Source: JACCTU01 sp963700495
GTDB lineage: Bacteria > Actinomycetota > Thermoleophilia > Gaiellales > Gaiellaceae
Assembly (NCBI GenBank): GCA_963700495.1
Contig: CAVOXT010000001.1
Location: forward strand, 248,001-312,000
Length of the DNA: 64,000 bases
Direction: 5' to 3'
Shown here: piece by piece, positions 9,052 through 17,551 of the stretch
How positions within the stretch are numbered: the first letter of the stretch is position 1
Layout of the letters: every line of letters begins with the position of its first letter
Translations under genes and position numbers: made by a program
The notes under the pieces: generated by a model
What the model was told of the DNA's origin: nothing
What the model saw: the letters and a program-made list of their open reading frames with translations, nothing else
Databases searched by the model: none

Positions 9052-9159
9052 CCCTGTCCGGTGCCAGGCACCGGACAGGGCTGGCGCAGCCAGGCTTGAC
9101 AACACCTTGCAGGCGCTTTGCTCCAAACGGACCTGTCCGGTGCCAGGCACCTGACAGGT
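9052..9159. repeat. REP-like pair of 29-base palindromes
   Basis: Two copies of a 29-base palindrome, 9052-9080 and 9131-9159, separated by 50 bases. The first is perfect: 14-base arms beginning CCCTGTCCGGTGCC around a single central A. The second has one arm mismatch (ACCTGTCCGGTGCC against GGCACCTGACAGGT). Together they fill the space between the methyltransferase and FabL genes, which holds no gene. Arrangement as a close doublet is typical of REP/REPIN elements mobilised by RAYT (IS200-like) transposases. No transposase is in the window. Confidence 0.8.
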
Positions 9160-9169
9160 CCAGACCGGG

Positions 9170-9898
9170 CTAGGCCAGGAGGGAGAAGCCTCCGTCGACG
9201 ATCAGCGTTTGGCCGCAGACCATCGAGGCGTCCGGGGAGCAGAGGAAGACGACCGCGTCTGCGATGTCCTCCGGCTCGACGAGGCGGCCGACCGGCGTGC
9301 GCGCCCGGCTCTGCTCGATCATCGCCTCGCGGTTCGGGAAGTGCTTCAGCGCGTCCGTCTCGATGACGCCTCCCGAGACGGCGTTGACGCGGATCCCCCG
9401 GGGCGCGAGCTCGACCGCGAGGTAGCGGACGAGCGACTCGAGCGCGGCCTTCGACGTTCCGACGAGCGCGTAGTTCTCGAGCACGCGTTGCGCGCCGAGC
9501 GACGAGATCCCGACGATCGACGACCCGGCAGGCATCTGCGGCGCGGCGGCCTGCGCCAGGTCGAGGAGGGCTCGAGCGTTCGCGGTCATCGTCCACTCCC
9601 AGTGCCTCGGCTCGGTCTCGAGGGCGGGCCTGATCACGCCGGAGGCCGCGTTGTGAACGAGCGCGTCGAGCGGACCGAGCGCGGTGACCTCGTCAAGCAC
9701 GCGGTCGGACGTGATGTTGCCGCGGACGAGGACAGGCTCCGCGCCGGCGGCGCGCAGCTCCTCCGCCGTCTCCTCGGCGGCGCGATCGTTGCGGAGGTAA
9801 CCGATCGCGACGCGCTTCGCGCCGAGCGCGGCGAACCGTAGCGCGATCGCCTTGCCGATCCCGCGCGAGCCACCGGTGACGAGGACGGACTCGATCAG
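9170..9898 (-). CDS. fabL: Short-chain reductase, enoyl-ACP reductase FabL-like
   Basis: SDR-family NAD(P)H oxidoreductase. The cofactor motif is VTGGSRGIGKAI at the N-terminus, then HNAASG, and the catalytic segment SSLGAQRVLENYALVGTSKA, where the Y-x6-K spacing, together with ALKHFPNR and GQTLIVDGG, matches the FabL type of enoyl-ACP reductase more than ordinary FabG. It would reduce trans-2-enoyl-ACP in fatty acid synthesis; a 3-oxoacyl-ACP reductase remains possible. Start is uncertain: CTG at 9898 overlaps the upstream TGA (CTGA) and gives the exact expected N-terminus (LIESVLVTGG); an ATG at 9955 would add 19 residues inside the upstream gene. Confidence 0.82.
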   Translation of the reverse strand: MIESVLVTGGSRGIGKAIALRFAALGAKRVAIGYLRNDRAAEETAEELRAAGAEPVLVRGNITSDRVLDEVTALGPLDALVHNAASGVIRPALETEPRHWEWTMTANARALLDLAQAAAPQMPAGSSIVGISSLGAQRVLENYALVGTSKAALESLVRYLAVELAPRGIRVNAVSGGVIETDALKHFPNREAMIEQSRARTPVGRLVEPEDIADAVVFLCSPDASMVCGQTLIVDGGFSLLA

Positions 9899-10176
9899 TC
9901 TTGCCGCGGGAGGAGTGGCTCGTACTCGGGCGCGGAGCTCGGGATCGTCTCCCAACCCGGCCGCGTCCGCGGTTCCCGGTTGTGGTCGCTTGCCTTCGAG
10001 GACGCATATGCGAGCCGCTCGAGCCGCGCTGTCTGCTCCTCGGCGTAGCGCCTGACGTCGTCGTCTTCCGGAAGGTCCTGCACGAGCTCACGGATGCGGG
10101 CACGCAGCTGGAGCGCAAAGTGCGGCGTCGCGGGACCGACGAGCGCGTCGATGTCGTCGCGGGTCAGCCGAGACAC
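9895..10176 (-). CDS. Small hypothetical protein (93 aa)
   Basis: A 93-residue protein with a helical N-terminal half (LTRDDIDALVGPATPHFALQ, LRARIRELVQDLPEDDDVRRY) that looks like a small DNA- or nucleotide-associated helical bundle, and a low-complexity polar tail ending EYEPLLPRQD. Not assigned to a family. GTG start at 10176 with TAGCGT 7 bases upstream (10184-10189, minus strand). Located directly upstream of the fabL-like gene, whose start overlaps its stop, so the two are translationally coupled. Divergent from hppD. Confidence 0.65.
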   Translation of the reverse strand: MSRLTRDDIDALVGPATPHFALQLRARIRELVQDLPEDDDVRRYAEEQTARLERLAYASSKASDHNREPRTRPGWETIPSSAPEYEPLLPRQD

Positions 10177-10247
10177 GCTCCGTACGCTATCGCGAGCGTC
10201 CTCCGCCTGCGCCGTCTGCCGCCCGCGGAGTCTTCCCGCCCTCCGAG

Positions 10248-10253
10248 TAAGAT
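10248..10253 (+). promoter_or_regulatory. -10 hexamer TAAGAT for hppD
   Basis: TAAGAT ends 7 bases before the hppD ATG at 10261 and there is no Shine-Dalgarno sequence, consistent with a leaderless transcript. The divergent gene at 10176 has its own -10, so the 84-base gap carries two back-to-back promoters. Confidence 0.45.
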
Positions 10254-10260
10254 CAGCCCG

Positions 10261-11358
10261 ATGAGCAGCGACTTCATGCCCCTCGACGGCTGGGACCACG
10301 TCGAGCTCTGGGTCGGCAACGCGAAACAGGCTGCGCACTACTACGAGACGGCGTTCGGCTTTCACCGCACGGCGTATGCGGGCCCTGAGACCGGTGTCCG
10401 GGACCGCGCCTCGTACGTGCTCGACCAGGGTGAGATCCGGCTCGTGGTTACGAGCGGGCTGCGTCGCGACTCGCCGATCTGCTCCTTCGCGTGCCTCCAC
10501 GGCGACGGCCTCAAGGACATCTCGCTGCGCGTCCCCGACGCGACGCACGCCTACCGCGAAGCGGTGCAGCGCGGCGCGCGGGGTGTAGCCGAGCCGCATT
10601 GGGTCGAGGACGAGTTCGGCAAGGTCGAGCTCTCTTCGATCGCGACGTACGGCGACGTCGTCCACACGTTCGTCAACCGCGCCGGTTACGAGGGTGCGTA
10701 CCTGCCCGGCTACCTCGCGCACGAGTCGACGAACGGGAGCGACCCGGGCGTCGGCCTGATGCACGTCGACCACATCGTCGGCAACGTCGAGCTCGGCCGG
10801 ATGAACCACTGGGTCGAGTTCTACGAGCGGGTCTTCGGGATGACCGAGATGATCCACTTCAGCGACGACGACATCTCGACCGAGTACTCGGCGCTGATGT
10901 CGAAGGTGCTGACGGACGGCGAGGGGAAGATCAAGTTCCCGATCAACGAGCCGGCCGAGGGCAAGCGCAAGAGCCAGATCGACGAGTACCTCGAGTTCAA
11001 CCACGGCCCCGGTTCGCAGCACATCGCAATGGCGTCGTCGAACATCGTGGGTACGGTCGACGCGCTCAAGGAGCGCGGCGTCGTCTTCCTCGTGACGCCG
11101 GACACGTACTACGAGGACGTCGGCGACCGTGTCGGTGAGATCGACGAGTCGTGGGAGGACCTGCGTCGGCTGCGCATCCTCGCCGATCGTGACGACGACG
11201 GCTATCTGCTCCAGATCTTCACGAAGACGGCCCAGGATCGGCCGACGCTCTTCTTCGAGGTGATCGAGCGTCACGGCGCGCGCGGGTTCGGTGACGGGAA
11301 CTTCAAGGCGCTGTTCGAAGCGATCGAGCGCGAGCAGGCGCTCCGCGGCAATCTCTGA
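10261..11358 (+). CDS. hppD: 4-Hydroxyphenylpyruvate dioxygenase
   Basis: Fe(II) enzyme converting 4-hydroxyphenylpyruvate to homogentisate in tyrosine degradation. 365 residues, the normal size, with two vicinal-oxygen-chelate halves. The iron ligands are visible: H171 in HVDHIVGNV, H254 in GPGSQHIAM and E333 in FFEVIER. The C-terminal gate helix RGFGDGNFKALFEAIEREQ is complete, so the enzyme should be active. First gene of a loose homogentisate cluster that continues with an FAH-family hydrolase at 12740 and hmgA at 14558, all on the same strand. Confidence 0.96.
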   Translation: MSSDFMPLDGWDHVELWVGNAKQAAHYYETAFGFHRTAYAGPETGVRDRASYVLDQGEIRLVVTSGLRRDSPICSFACLHGDGLKDISLRVPDATHAYREAVQRGARGVAEPHWVEDEFGKVELSSIATYGDVVHTFVNRAGYEGAYLPGYLAHESTNGSDPGVGLMHVDHIVGNVELGRMNHWVEFYERVFGMTEMIHFSDDDISTEYSALMSKVLTDGEGKIKFPINEPAEGKRKSQIDEYLEFNHGPGSQHIAMASSNIVGTVDALKERGVVFLVTPDTYYEDVGDRVGEIDESWEDLRRLRILADRDDDGYLLQIFTKTAQDRPTLFFEVIERHGARGFGDGNFKALFEAIEREQALRGNL

Positions 11359-11378
11359 AGTGCTCCTAGCCTTCCGCC

Positions 11379-12714
11379 GTGAACAGACGACGCCGGACCG
11401 CGCTCGTGTCCGTGTTCGCGGCGGCCGGCCTCGTCGTGCTCAAGCTCATGACCGGCCTGGCGACGGGCAGCCTCGGTCTGCTCTCCGAGGCGCTCCACTC
11501 GGGCATCGACCTTGTCGCAGCGCTGCTGACGTTCTTTGCCGTCGGAGTCGCAGGCCGCCCGGCCGACCGGCACCACGCGTACGGCCATGGGAAGGCGGAG
11601 AACCTCGCTGCGCTCGGCGAGGCGTCGATCCTCGTCTTGTTGAGCCTCGTCGTCGCGGGTGCCGCGATTCGCCGCTTTCACGATCCGCCGGAGCTCGAGA
11701 TCGCGTGGTGGGCGTTCGCGGTCGTGCTCGTCGTGATCGCGGTCGACGCGACCCGGATGACGCTGTCGTTCCGAGTCGCCCGAGAGGAAGGGAGCGCGGC
11801 GCTCGCAGTCGAGCGCACTCCACTTCGCGAGCGACCTGGCGGGCTCGACGGCCGTGCTCGGCGGCCTGGTGCTCGCGCGTGCCGGCCACCCGCAGGGCGA
11901 CGCCGTCGCCGCGCTCTTCGTCGCGGTGCTCGTGATACTGGCGGCGGCGCGCCTGATCCGCGGTAACGTCGACGTGCTCATGGATCGCATGCCCGACGAG
12001 GCAGAAGCCGTCGCACGGGCCGCGATCGCGGAGCTCGAGCCCGAGGTCGAGCTGCGCCGCCTGCGCATGCGACAGGCGGGTGGCGGCCAGTTCGCCGACG
12101 TGGTGATCCGCGTCCCGGCCGGCGAGGCAGTCGGGCAGGGACACGCGGCCGCCGACGCGGTCGAGGAGGCGGTGCGGCGCGCGCTGCCGAAGAGCGACGT
12201 CGTCGTGCACGTCGAGCCGGGCGACGAGCAGCAGGTGCGCGAGCGGGCGCACGCGGCGGCGCTCGGGGTCGCCGGCGTCCGCGAGGTGCACAACGTGATC
12301 GTGCTCTACGTCGGCCCGGAGCTGCACATCTCTCTGCACCTGAAGCTGCCGGGTGAGCTGCCGCTGGAGGACGCGCACGAGCTCGCCGAGCGTGTCGAGC
12401 GCTCGATCCACGAGGCCGTTCCGGCGGCCGCGCGCGTGCAGACGCACATCGAGCCGCTCGCGGAAGCGACGACGGGAGCGGAGGTCGAGCGGGACCGTGC
12501 AGCGATCGAGCGGCTCGTGGTCGAGGAGACCGGCCGTCCGCCGCGCGACTTGCGGTTCCTCGCGAGCCTCGACGGGATGGTGGTGTACCTGACGCTCGCG
12601 GTCGACGGCTCCACGACGCTGGCCGACGCCCACGCGCAGGCGAGCCGCATCGAGGAGCGGATCCGCCTCGAGCAGCCCGAAATCGACGACGTCATCGTCC
12701 ACACCGAGCCGTGA
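11379..12714 (+). CDS. Cation diffusion facilitator with three C-terminal dimer domains, one frameshift
   Basis: CDF-family metal efflux protein (Zn, Mn, Fe or Co out of the cytoplasm in exchange for protons). After removing one extra base near 11808 it is about 444 residues. TM region residues 8-205 contains LLSEALHSGIDLVAALLTFF and, after the break, SALHFASDLAGSTAVLGG; the H-x3-D pairs (HSGID, HFASD) are the intramembrane metal site. HHAYGHGKAENLAALGEA is the family signature. The C-terminal part is unusual: the roughly 75-residue cytoplasmic ZT-dimer fold seems to repeat three times, each copy ending in a strand such as DVVVHVEP, RVQTHIEP, DVIVHTEP. GTG start at 11379 with TAGCCT 6 bases upstream. 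Confidence 0.85.
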
Positions 12715-12739
12715 AGCCACCGCCGGTCAAGGACGCCAG

Positions 12740-13561
12740 GTGAAGCTGTGCATGTTCAGCCCGAAGGGCAAGCAGCTCCAGCGCGGCTGGCCGGGAAGGA
12801 TCGAGGGCGACCGCGTGATCCAGCTCGCTGCGCAGACGCTTCAGTCGTTCTTCACGGGCGGAGGCACCCGCGAGCACGCGGAGTTCCGCCTCGACGAGGT
12901 CGACCTGCGCGCCCCGGTGCTCCACCCGCCCTCGGTCCGCGACTTCTACGCGTTCGAGCAGCACGTCAAGACGGCGCGCGCGCAGCGTGGGCTCGAGGTT
13001 CCTCCCGAGTGGTACGAGGTGCCCGTCTTCTACTTCTCGAACCCTGCCGCGATCTACGGCCCGGAGGCCGAGGTGCCGTATCCGGAGGGGACACAGGAGC
13101 TCGACTACGAGCTCGAGGTCGCCGCCATCGTCGGCGCCGACGGTGAGATCGGCGGGTTCACGGTGATGAACGACTGGTCCGCGCGCGACCTCCAGCGGCT
13201 CGAGATGAAGGTCGGCCTCGGACCCGCGAAGGGTAAGGACTTCGCGACGAGCATAGGGCCGATCGTCGTCACGCCGGACGAGTTCGACGGGTCGAGCGCG
13301 GAGATGGTCGCGCGAGTGAACGGCGAGGAGCGCTCCCGCGGGAACCTCGGCGACATGTACTGGTCGTGGGAGCAGGTGCTCGCGCACGCGGCCCGGAACA
13401 CGCGACTGCTTCCCGGCGACGTGATCGGCTCGGGCACCGTCGGCACCGGCTGCATCCTCGAGCACGGCGACGGCCGCTGGCTTCGGCGCGGCGACGTGGT
13501 CGAGCTCGAGGTCGAAGGAATCGGCATTCTCCGCAACGTCGTTGCCACGCCGTTGCGCTAG
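12740..13561 (+). CDS. Fumarylacetoacetate hydrolase family protein
   Basis: 273-residue member of the FAH superfamily, Mg/Mn-dependent C-C hydrolases acting on 2,4-diketo acids. In this cluster the likely substrate is fumarylacetoacetate or maleylacetoacetate from homogentisate. The metal site is visible in the N-terminal DFYAFEQHV (catalytic H in EQHV), the ELDYELEVAAIVGA pair of glutamates and GFTVMNDWSARDLQ with its aspartate; GSGTVGTGCILE is the usual C-terminal signature. It is shorter than eukaryotic FAH (about 420) but normal for bacterial homologues. GTG start at 12740 with an AAGGA ribosome site. Expressed together with the following oxidase and hmgA. Confidence 0.87.
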   Translation: MKLCMFSPKGKQLQRGWPGRIEGDRVIQLAAQTLQSFFTGGGTREHAEFRLDEVDLRAPVLHPPSVRDFYAFEQHVKTARAQRGLEVPPEWYEVPVFYFSNPAAIYGPEAEVPYPEGTQELDYELEVAAIVGADGEIGGFTVMNDWSARDLQRLEMKVGLGPAKGKDFATSIGPIVVTPDEFDGSSAEMVARVNGEERSRGNLGDMYWSWEQVLAHAARNTRLLPGDVIGSGTVGTGCILEHGDGRWLRRGDVVELEVEGIGILRNVVATPLR

Positions 13562-13576
13562 CGACATACTCGGCGG

Positions 13577-14548
13577 GTGCGGGTCGCCGTCGTCGGAGCG
13601 GGGATTCACGGGCTCGCGGCTGCGGCGACACTTGCGCGCGACGGCAACGACGTCGTCGTCCACGAGCAGCTCGAGCTCGACCACGACCGTGGCTCGAGTC
13701 ACGGACGCTCCCGCATCTTCCGGCTCTCGTATCCCGACGCCGAGTGGGTGCGGCTCGCACAGGAGGCGCACGCCGGCTGGCGCGCACTCGAGCAGGAGAC
13801 GGGCGAGCAGCTGATCGACTACACGGGCCTGCTCGAGTTGGGGGAGACGTCGGAAGAGGCGCTCGACGCCTGCGGGGTCGCGTGGGAGGCGCTCGAACCA
13901 ACCGAGGTCGAGCAACGCTTCGGAATTCGCGCAGACGGTCACGTGCTTCTGCAGCCGGACGCCGGCATCTCTCTCGCCGACAACGCCCGGCACGCGTTCG
14001 CGACCATCGCCCGCAGCAACGGCGCGACGATCCTCGAGGAGTCGAAGGTGGACGCGCTCGCCGAGGTCGATGCGGACGTGGTCGTGGTTGCGGCAGGCGC
14101 ATGGGCGAAGGAGCTGCTCGCGGCCGAAGGGATCGAGCTGGATGCGACGGTCACCCGCGAGACGGTCGTCTACTTCACCCTTAACCGCTCGGTGCCGTCG
14201 GTGATCGACTACGGGCGCGGGCCCGGCGAGGCGATGTTCTCGCTGCGCGACCCGGTCCACGGGCTGAAGGCGGGAGCCCACATCGCCGGCGCCGCCGTGG
14301 ATCCGGACGAGCCCGGCGCGGCGGACCCCGCGCTTGTCGAGGCGACCGTCGACTGGGTACGCGAGCGGTTTCCCGAAGCAGACCCGGAGCCGGCCGCCCT
14401 TGACACCTGCCTCTACACGTCCACGCCCGACCAGCGCTTCGTCCTCGAGCGTCACGGCCGGATCGTCGTCGGCTCGGCGTGCTCGGGGCACGGCTTCAAG
14501 TTCGCGCCTGCGGTCGGGGCTCGTCTGGCCGCGCTCGCGACGGGGTAA
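13577..14548 (+). CDS. FAD-dependent amine oxidase, monomeric sarcosine oxidase-like
   Basis: 323-residue DAO-family flavoenzyme that would oxidise a secondary or primary amino acid amine with release of H2O2. The FAD motif is VGAGIHGLAAAATLAR at residues 6-21, followed by GSSHGRSRIFRLSYPD, highly typical of monomeric sarcosine oxidase/N-methyltryptophan oxidase. C278 in DTCLYTSTPDQRFVL sits where MSOX attaches FAD covalently, and CSGHGFKFAPAVG matches the C-terminal flavin loop. Its place between an FAH-family gene and hmgA suggests a role in feeding amine substrates into the aromatic pathway, but that is inference; the substrate could be sarcosine, pipecolate or an aromatic N-methyl amino acid. 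Confidence 0.85.
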   Translation: MRVAVVGAGIHGLAAAATLARDGNDVVVHEQLELDHDRGSSHGRSRIFRLSYPDAEWVRLAQEAHAGWRALEQETGEQLIDYTGLLELGETSEEALDACGVAWEALEPTEVEQRFGIRADGHVLLQPDAGISLADNARHAFATIARSNGATILEESKVDALAEVDADVVVVAAGAWAKELLAAEGIELDATVTRETVVYFTLNRSVPSVIDYGRGPGEAMFSLRDPVHGLKAGAHIAGAAVDPDEPGAADPALVEATVDWVRERFPEADPEPAALDTCLYTSTPDQRFVLERHGRIVVGSACSGHGFKFAPAVGARLAALATG

Positions 14549-14557
14549 CCTCTCGCC

Positions 14558-15766
14558 GTGCCGTTCTACCAGCGCCTCGGCGACGTCCCTCGCAAGCGCC
14601 ACGTGCAGTTCCGCGACAACGGGACGCTGCTGACCGAGGAGGTCATGGGCCTCGAGGGCTTCTCGGGGAACGAGTCGATCCTCTACCACCTGACCTCGCC
14701 GTGTCGCGTGCAGAAGCTCGGCGGCTTCCAGCCGATCAAGCGGGAGGAGTGGGTCCCCGACGCGCACGCGCACCGGCACTTCACGACGTGGGAGGTCGAG
14801 CCGGAGGGCGACCCGATCAGCGGCCGGACGCTGCTGATGTGGAACAACGACGTCGAGATCTCGCTCGTGCGCCCAAAGGAGCGGATGGACTACTTCTTCC
14901 GGAACGGCGAGGGAGACGACGTGTACTTCGTGCACGAGGGATCGGGCACGGTCGAGACGACCTTCGGCGACCTCCCGTACGACCAGGGCGACTACGTCGT
15001 CCTTCCGCGAGGCACCACGTATCGCTTCGTGCCGGACTCACTTCCCGAGCGGCACCTGCTGTTCGAGACGCCGGGCCTGATCGAGATCCCGAAGCGCTAC
15101 CGCAACGACTACGGCCAGCTGATGGAGCACGCGCCGTACTACCACCGCGACATCCACCCGCCGACCGAGCTCAGGACGATCCGAGAGCAGGGCGAGTTCC
15201 TGGTCAAGGTGCGCGTGCGCGACGGCTACCAGGACTACGTCGTCGACTACCACCCGTTCGACGTCGTCGGCTGGGACGGCTACCTCTATCCCTGGACGTT
15301 CAACATCCGCGACTTCGAGCCGATCACCGGGCGCATCCACATGCCGCCGCCCTCGCACCAGACGTTCCAGGGCCCGAACTTCGTGATCTGCTCGTTCTGC
15401 CCGCGCAAGCTCGACTTCGACCCGATGGCTATCCCGATCCCGTACCACCATTCGAACCTGCAGAGCGAGGAGATGATCTATTACGTCGACGGCAACTTCT
15501 CGTCGCGCAAGGCGATCGAGGTCGGGTCGATCACGCTGCACCCGTCGGGGTTGCCGCACGGACCGCAGCCGGGGCTCGCGGAGAAGTCGATCGGGATGAC
15601 CGAGACGCACGAGCTCGCCGTGATGTGCGACACGTTCCATCCGCTCAGGCTGACGAAGACGGCGAAGAAGCTCGACGACGGGAAGTACGCCTACTCGTGG
15701 TACGAGCAGCCCGATCAGTCGGGCGTCGCGGACGAGAACCCGGCCGGCGTGACCTCGCACCTCTGA
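14558..15766 (+). CDS. hmgA: Homogentisate 1,2-dioxygenase
   Basis: Ring-opening Fe(II) enzyme that turns homogentisate into maleylacetoacetate. 402 residues with the cupin-like fold of the family. The iron ligands fall at the exact human spacing (335/341/371): H298 in PYHHSN, E304 in QSEEM and H334 in GLPHGPQPG. CPRKLDFDPMAIPIPYHHSN and VHEGSGTVETTFG are additional signatures. GTG start at 14558 with TAACCT 6 bases upstream, overlapping the previous stop codon. With hppD and the FAH-family hydrolase it gives a near-complete tyrosine route; no maleylacetoacetate isomerase is seen. Confidence 0.96.
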   Translation: MPFYQRLGDVPRKRHVQFRDNGTLLTEEVMGLEGFSGNESILYHLTSPCRVQKLGGFQPIKREEWVPDAHAHRHFTTWEVEPEGDPISGRTLLMWNNDVEISLVRPKERMDYFFRNGEGDDVYFVHEGSGTVETTFGDLPYDQGDYVVLPRGTTYRFVPDSLPERHLLFETPGLIEIPKRYRNDYGQLMEHAPYYHRDIHPPTELRTIREQGEFLVKVRVRDGYQDYVVDYHPFDVVGWDGYLYPWTFNIRDFEPITGRIHMPPPSHQTFQGPNFVICSFCPRKLDFDPMAIPIPYHHSNLQSEEMIYYVDGNFSSRKAIEVGSITLHPSGLPHGPQPGLAEKSIGMTETHELAVMCDTFHPLRLTKTAKKLDDGKYAYSWYEQPDQSGVADENPAGVTSHL

Positions 15767-16359
15767 ACGTCGTTCTCGACTGGGACGGCACCGTCACCGA
15801 GGTCGACGGGCTGCACATGATCATCGAGGAGTTCGGCGACCGCGAGGTCTACCGGCTGACGGAAAGCGCGCTCGGCCGGAAGCTGTCCCTCCACGAGGTG
15901 ATTGCCGTGGAGATGGGGACGCTGACGATCCCGTTGCGGGACGCCGTCGCCTGGATGCGCGAGCACGTCACCGTGCGCCCGGGATTCCGCCAGTTCGCCG
16001 AGGCGCACCGGCCGGTGATCCTCTCGAGCGGGTTCTCGGAGCTGATCGAGCCGGTGCTCGAGCGCGAGGGCGTGAGGCTGGAGGTCCGGGCCAACCGGCT
16101 CGACGCGCGTCCCGACGGCTGGCGCGCGCTCTGGCGGGACGAGGCGGAGTGCGACGAGTGCGGCGAGGCGTGCAAGCGCGGCGGGCTGCCGAACGGAACG
16201 CCGGTCGTCTTCGTCGGCGACGGTTACTCCGACCGCTGCGTGGCGCTCGCCGCCGACCGCGTCTTCGCCCGCGACGGGCTCGCGCGCTACCTCGACGAGC
16301 GGGGCGAGGCGTACGAGCCGTTCGAGGATTTCTTCCAGCTCGCAGGCGCGCTCGCCTGA
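15763..16359 (+). CDS. HAD-family phosphatase (HAD-IB, MtnX/phosphoserine phosphatase-like)
   Basis: About 198 residues, HAD phosphohydrolase. Motif I is LDWDGTVTE near residue 5-13 (nucleophile and acid/base aspartates), motif II is the serine in VILSSGFSEL, and motif IV is VVFVGDGYSDRCVAL. A CDECGEACKR insert (C-x2-C-x3-C) before motif IV could bind a metal, as in some MtnX-like proteins. The substrate is unknown. No ATG, GTG or TTG precedes motif I in frame; the only sensible start is CTG at 15763, overlapping the hmgA stop as CTGA and giving LNVVLDWDGT. Translationally coupled to hmgA. Confidence 0.8.
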   Translation: MNVVLDWDGTVTEVDGLHMIIEEFGDREVYRLTESALGRKLSLHEVIAVEMGTLTIPLRDAVAWMREHVTVRPGFRQFAEAHRPVILSSGFSELIEPVLEREGVRLEVRANRLDARPDGWRALWRDEAECDECGEACKRGGLPNGTPVVFVGDGYSDRCVALAADRVFARDGLARYLDERGEAYEPFEDFFQLAGALA

Positions 16360-16366
16360 GACCACG

Positions 16367-17551
16367 TCAGGCTGAGCCCGCCCGCTCGGCCGCGGGCGGC
16401 TCGAGCGTCCGCGCGATCCAGGCACCGAAGAACGGCTCGACGACCCCGTATGAGCCGTCGGCCGTCTTGCCGATCAACTCGCGGCGGACGAGCGCGGCGA
16501 TCGCCTTCTGCACGTTCGTCGCCTGCGGTAGCCGGTGACGGCGCCTGTACTCCTCGCTGTACGGGTGGCCCGGCTCGGCGGCGAGCGCCGCGAGCAGCAG
16601 CCGCTGGACGGCAGACGCTCCCTCCCAGACGAGCGAGAAGTGCGCGTGCTCCGACCGCAGCACGCCGGAGAGCCCGACGCGGACGTGAAGCGGCGTCGCG
16701 GTCTCGCCGCGGTCGGTCGCCTCCCAGGTGAAGTAACCGAGCTCCTGCGTCGCGTAGGGGTGTCCCTTGGTCTCGTCGAGCACCGCGGCGACCGCGTCGT
16801 CGTCGATCCGCTTGCCGCTCGACCGGAAGCGTTCGGCGATGAACGGCGCGAACAGGTCGGGCCGGATCACGCCGAGCTCGACCTGTTTCGCGCTCCGCCA
16901 GAACGGCTCGTTCTCGTCGTTGAAGATCGAGCGCATCAGGTGCCGCTTCGAGCCGAGATACACGTGCGCGACCGCCGGCTGCGCCTGGAACACGGCGCGC
17001 ATCAGCTTCGGCAGGTTCGGGTCGATCTCGACGACCTCCTGGAACTCGTCGAGCACGAGCGCGACGACGCGACCCCTCTCCGCCGCAAGCTCTCCCGGGA
17101 GCGCGAGCAGCCGCTCGATCGTCGCGTCGACGTCGGCCGAGGCGCGGCCGGGCTCGAAGCCGAACGTGACCGAAGCGTCCTCGGGGTCGATCGAGATCGT
17201 CGGCGTGATCCGCAGCCCGCGGAACACCGAGATCGCCCGCTCGCGGACGCGGTAGAGCGGCGAGGCGATCCCTTCGTGGATTGCCTTCGCGAGCTTCTCC
17301 GCGAGCTTCTCCTTCGTGGGCGCGGTCATCAGGTCGACCTGGGCGCTGAGCACGCCCCGGCGGCGACTCTCCTCGAGCGCACGGAGCACGAGCGACGACT
17401 TGCCGTACCGCCGTGGGGCGAACACGACGACGTCTTGGCCGTTCCGGATGTCGGCCTTCAGCTCGCGGAGCTCCGTCTCGCGATCGGTGAACGCCTCGTC
17501 GAACGCGAGCGCACCGTAGCGGAAGGGGTTGCTGGGCTCGGCTCTGTTCAT
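16367..17551 (-). CDS. ATP-binding protein of the archaeal-ATPase / STAND-like AAA family
   Basis: 394-residue P-loop ATPase. After a conserved NPFRYGALAFDEAFTDRETE lead (the family's N-terminal signature) comes Walker A APRRYGKSSLVLRA near residue 50 and Walker B VVALVLDEFQEVVE near 165, then YLGSKRHLMRSIFND (sensor region) and a C-terminal winged-helix part (VQKAIAALVRRELIGKTADG). Such single ATPases are common in archaea and actinobacteria and their job is mostly unknown; some pair with nucleases or toxins, but no partner is adjacent. ATG at 17551 is chosen because the tandem operator-like repeat lies directly upstream; an ATG 15 bases earlier falls inside it. Confidence 0.8.
   Translation of the reverse strand: MNRAEPSNPFRYGALAFDEAFTDRETELRELKADIRNGQDVVVFAPRRYGKSSLVLRALEESRRRGVLSAQVDLMTAPTKEKLAEKLAKAIHEGIASPLYRVRERAISVFRGLRITPTISIDPEDASVTFGFEPGRASADVDATIERLLALPGELAAERGRVVALVLDEFQEVVEIDPNLPKLMRAVFQAQPAVAHVYLGSKRHLMRSIFNDENEPFWRSAKQVELGVIRPDLFAPFIAERFRSSGKRIDDDAVAAVLDETKGHPYATQELGYFTWEATDRGETATPLHVRVGLSGVLRSEHAHFSLVWEGASAVQRLLLAALAAEPGHPYSEEYRRRHRLPQATNVQKAIAALVRRELIGKTADGSYGVVEPFFGAWIARTLEPPAAERAGSA

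Noticed and set aside
12692..14935. 747-codon minus-strand open frame across the FAH-family, amine oxidase and hmgA genes
   Set aside because: Same antisense composition, no domain, and the plus-strand genes carry catalytic residues at conserved spacing.
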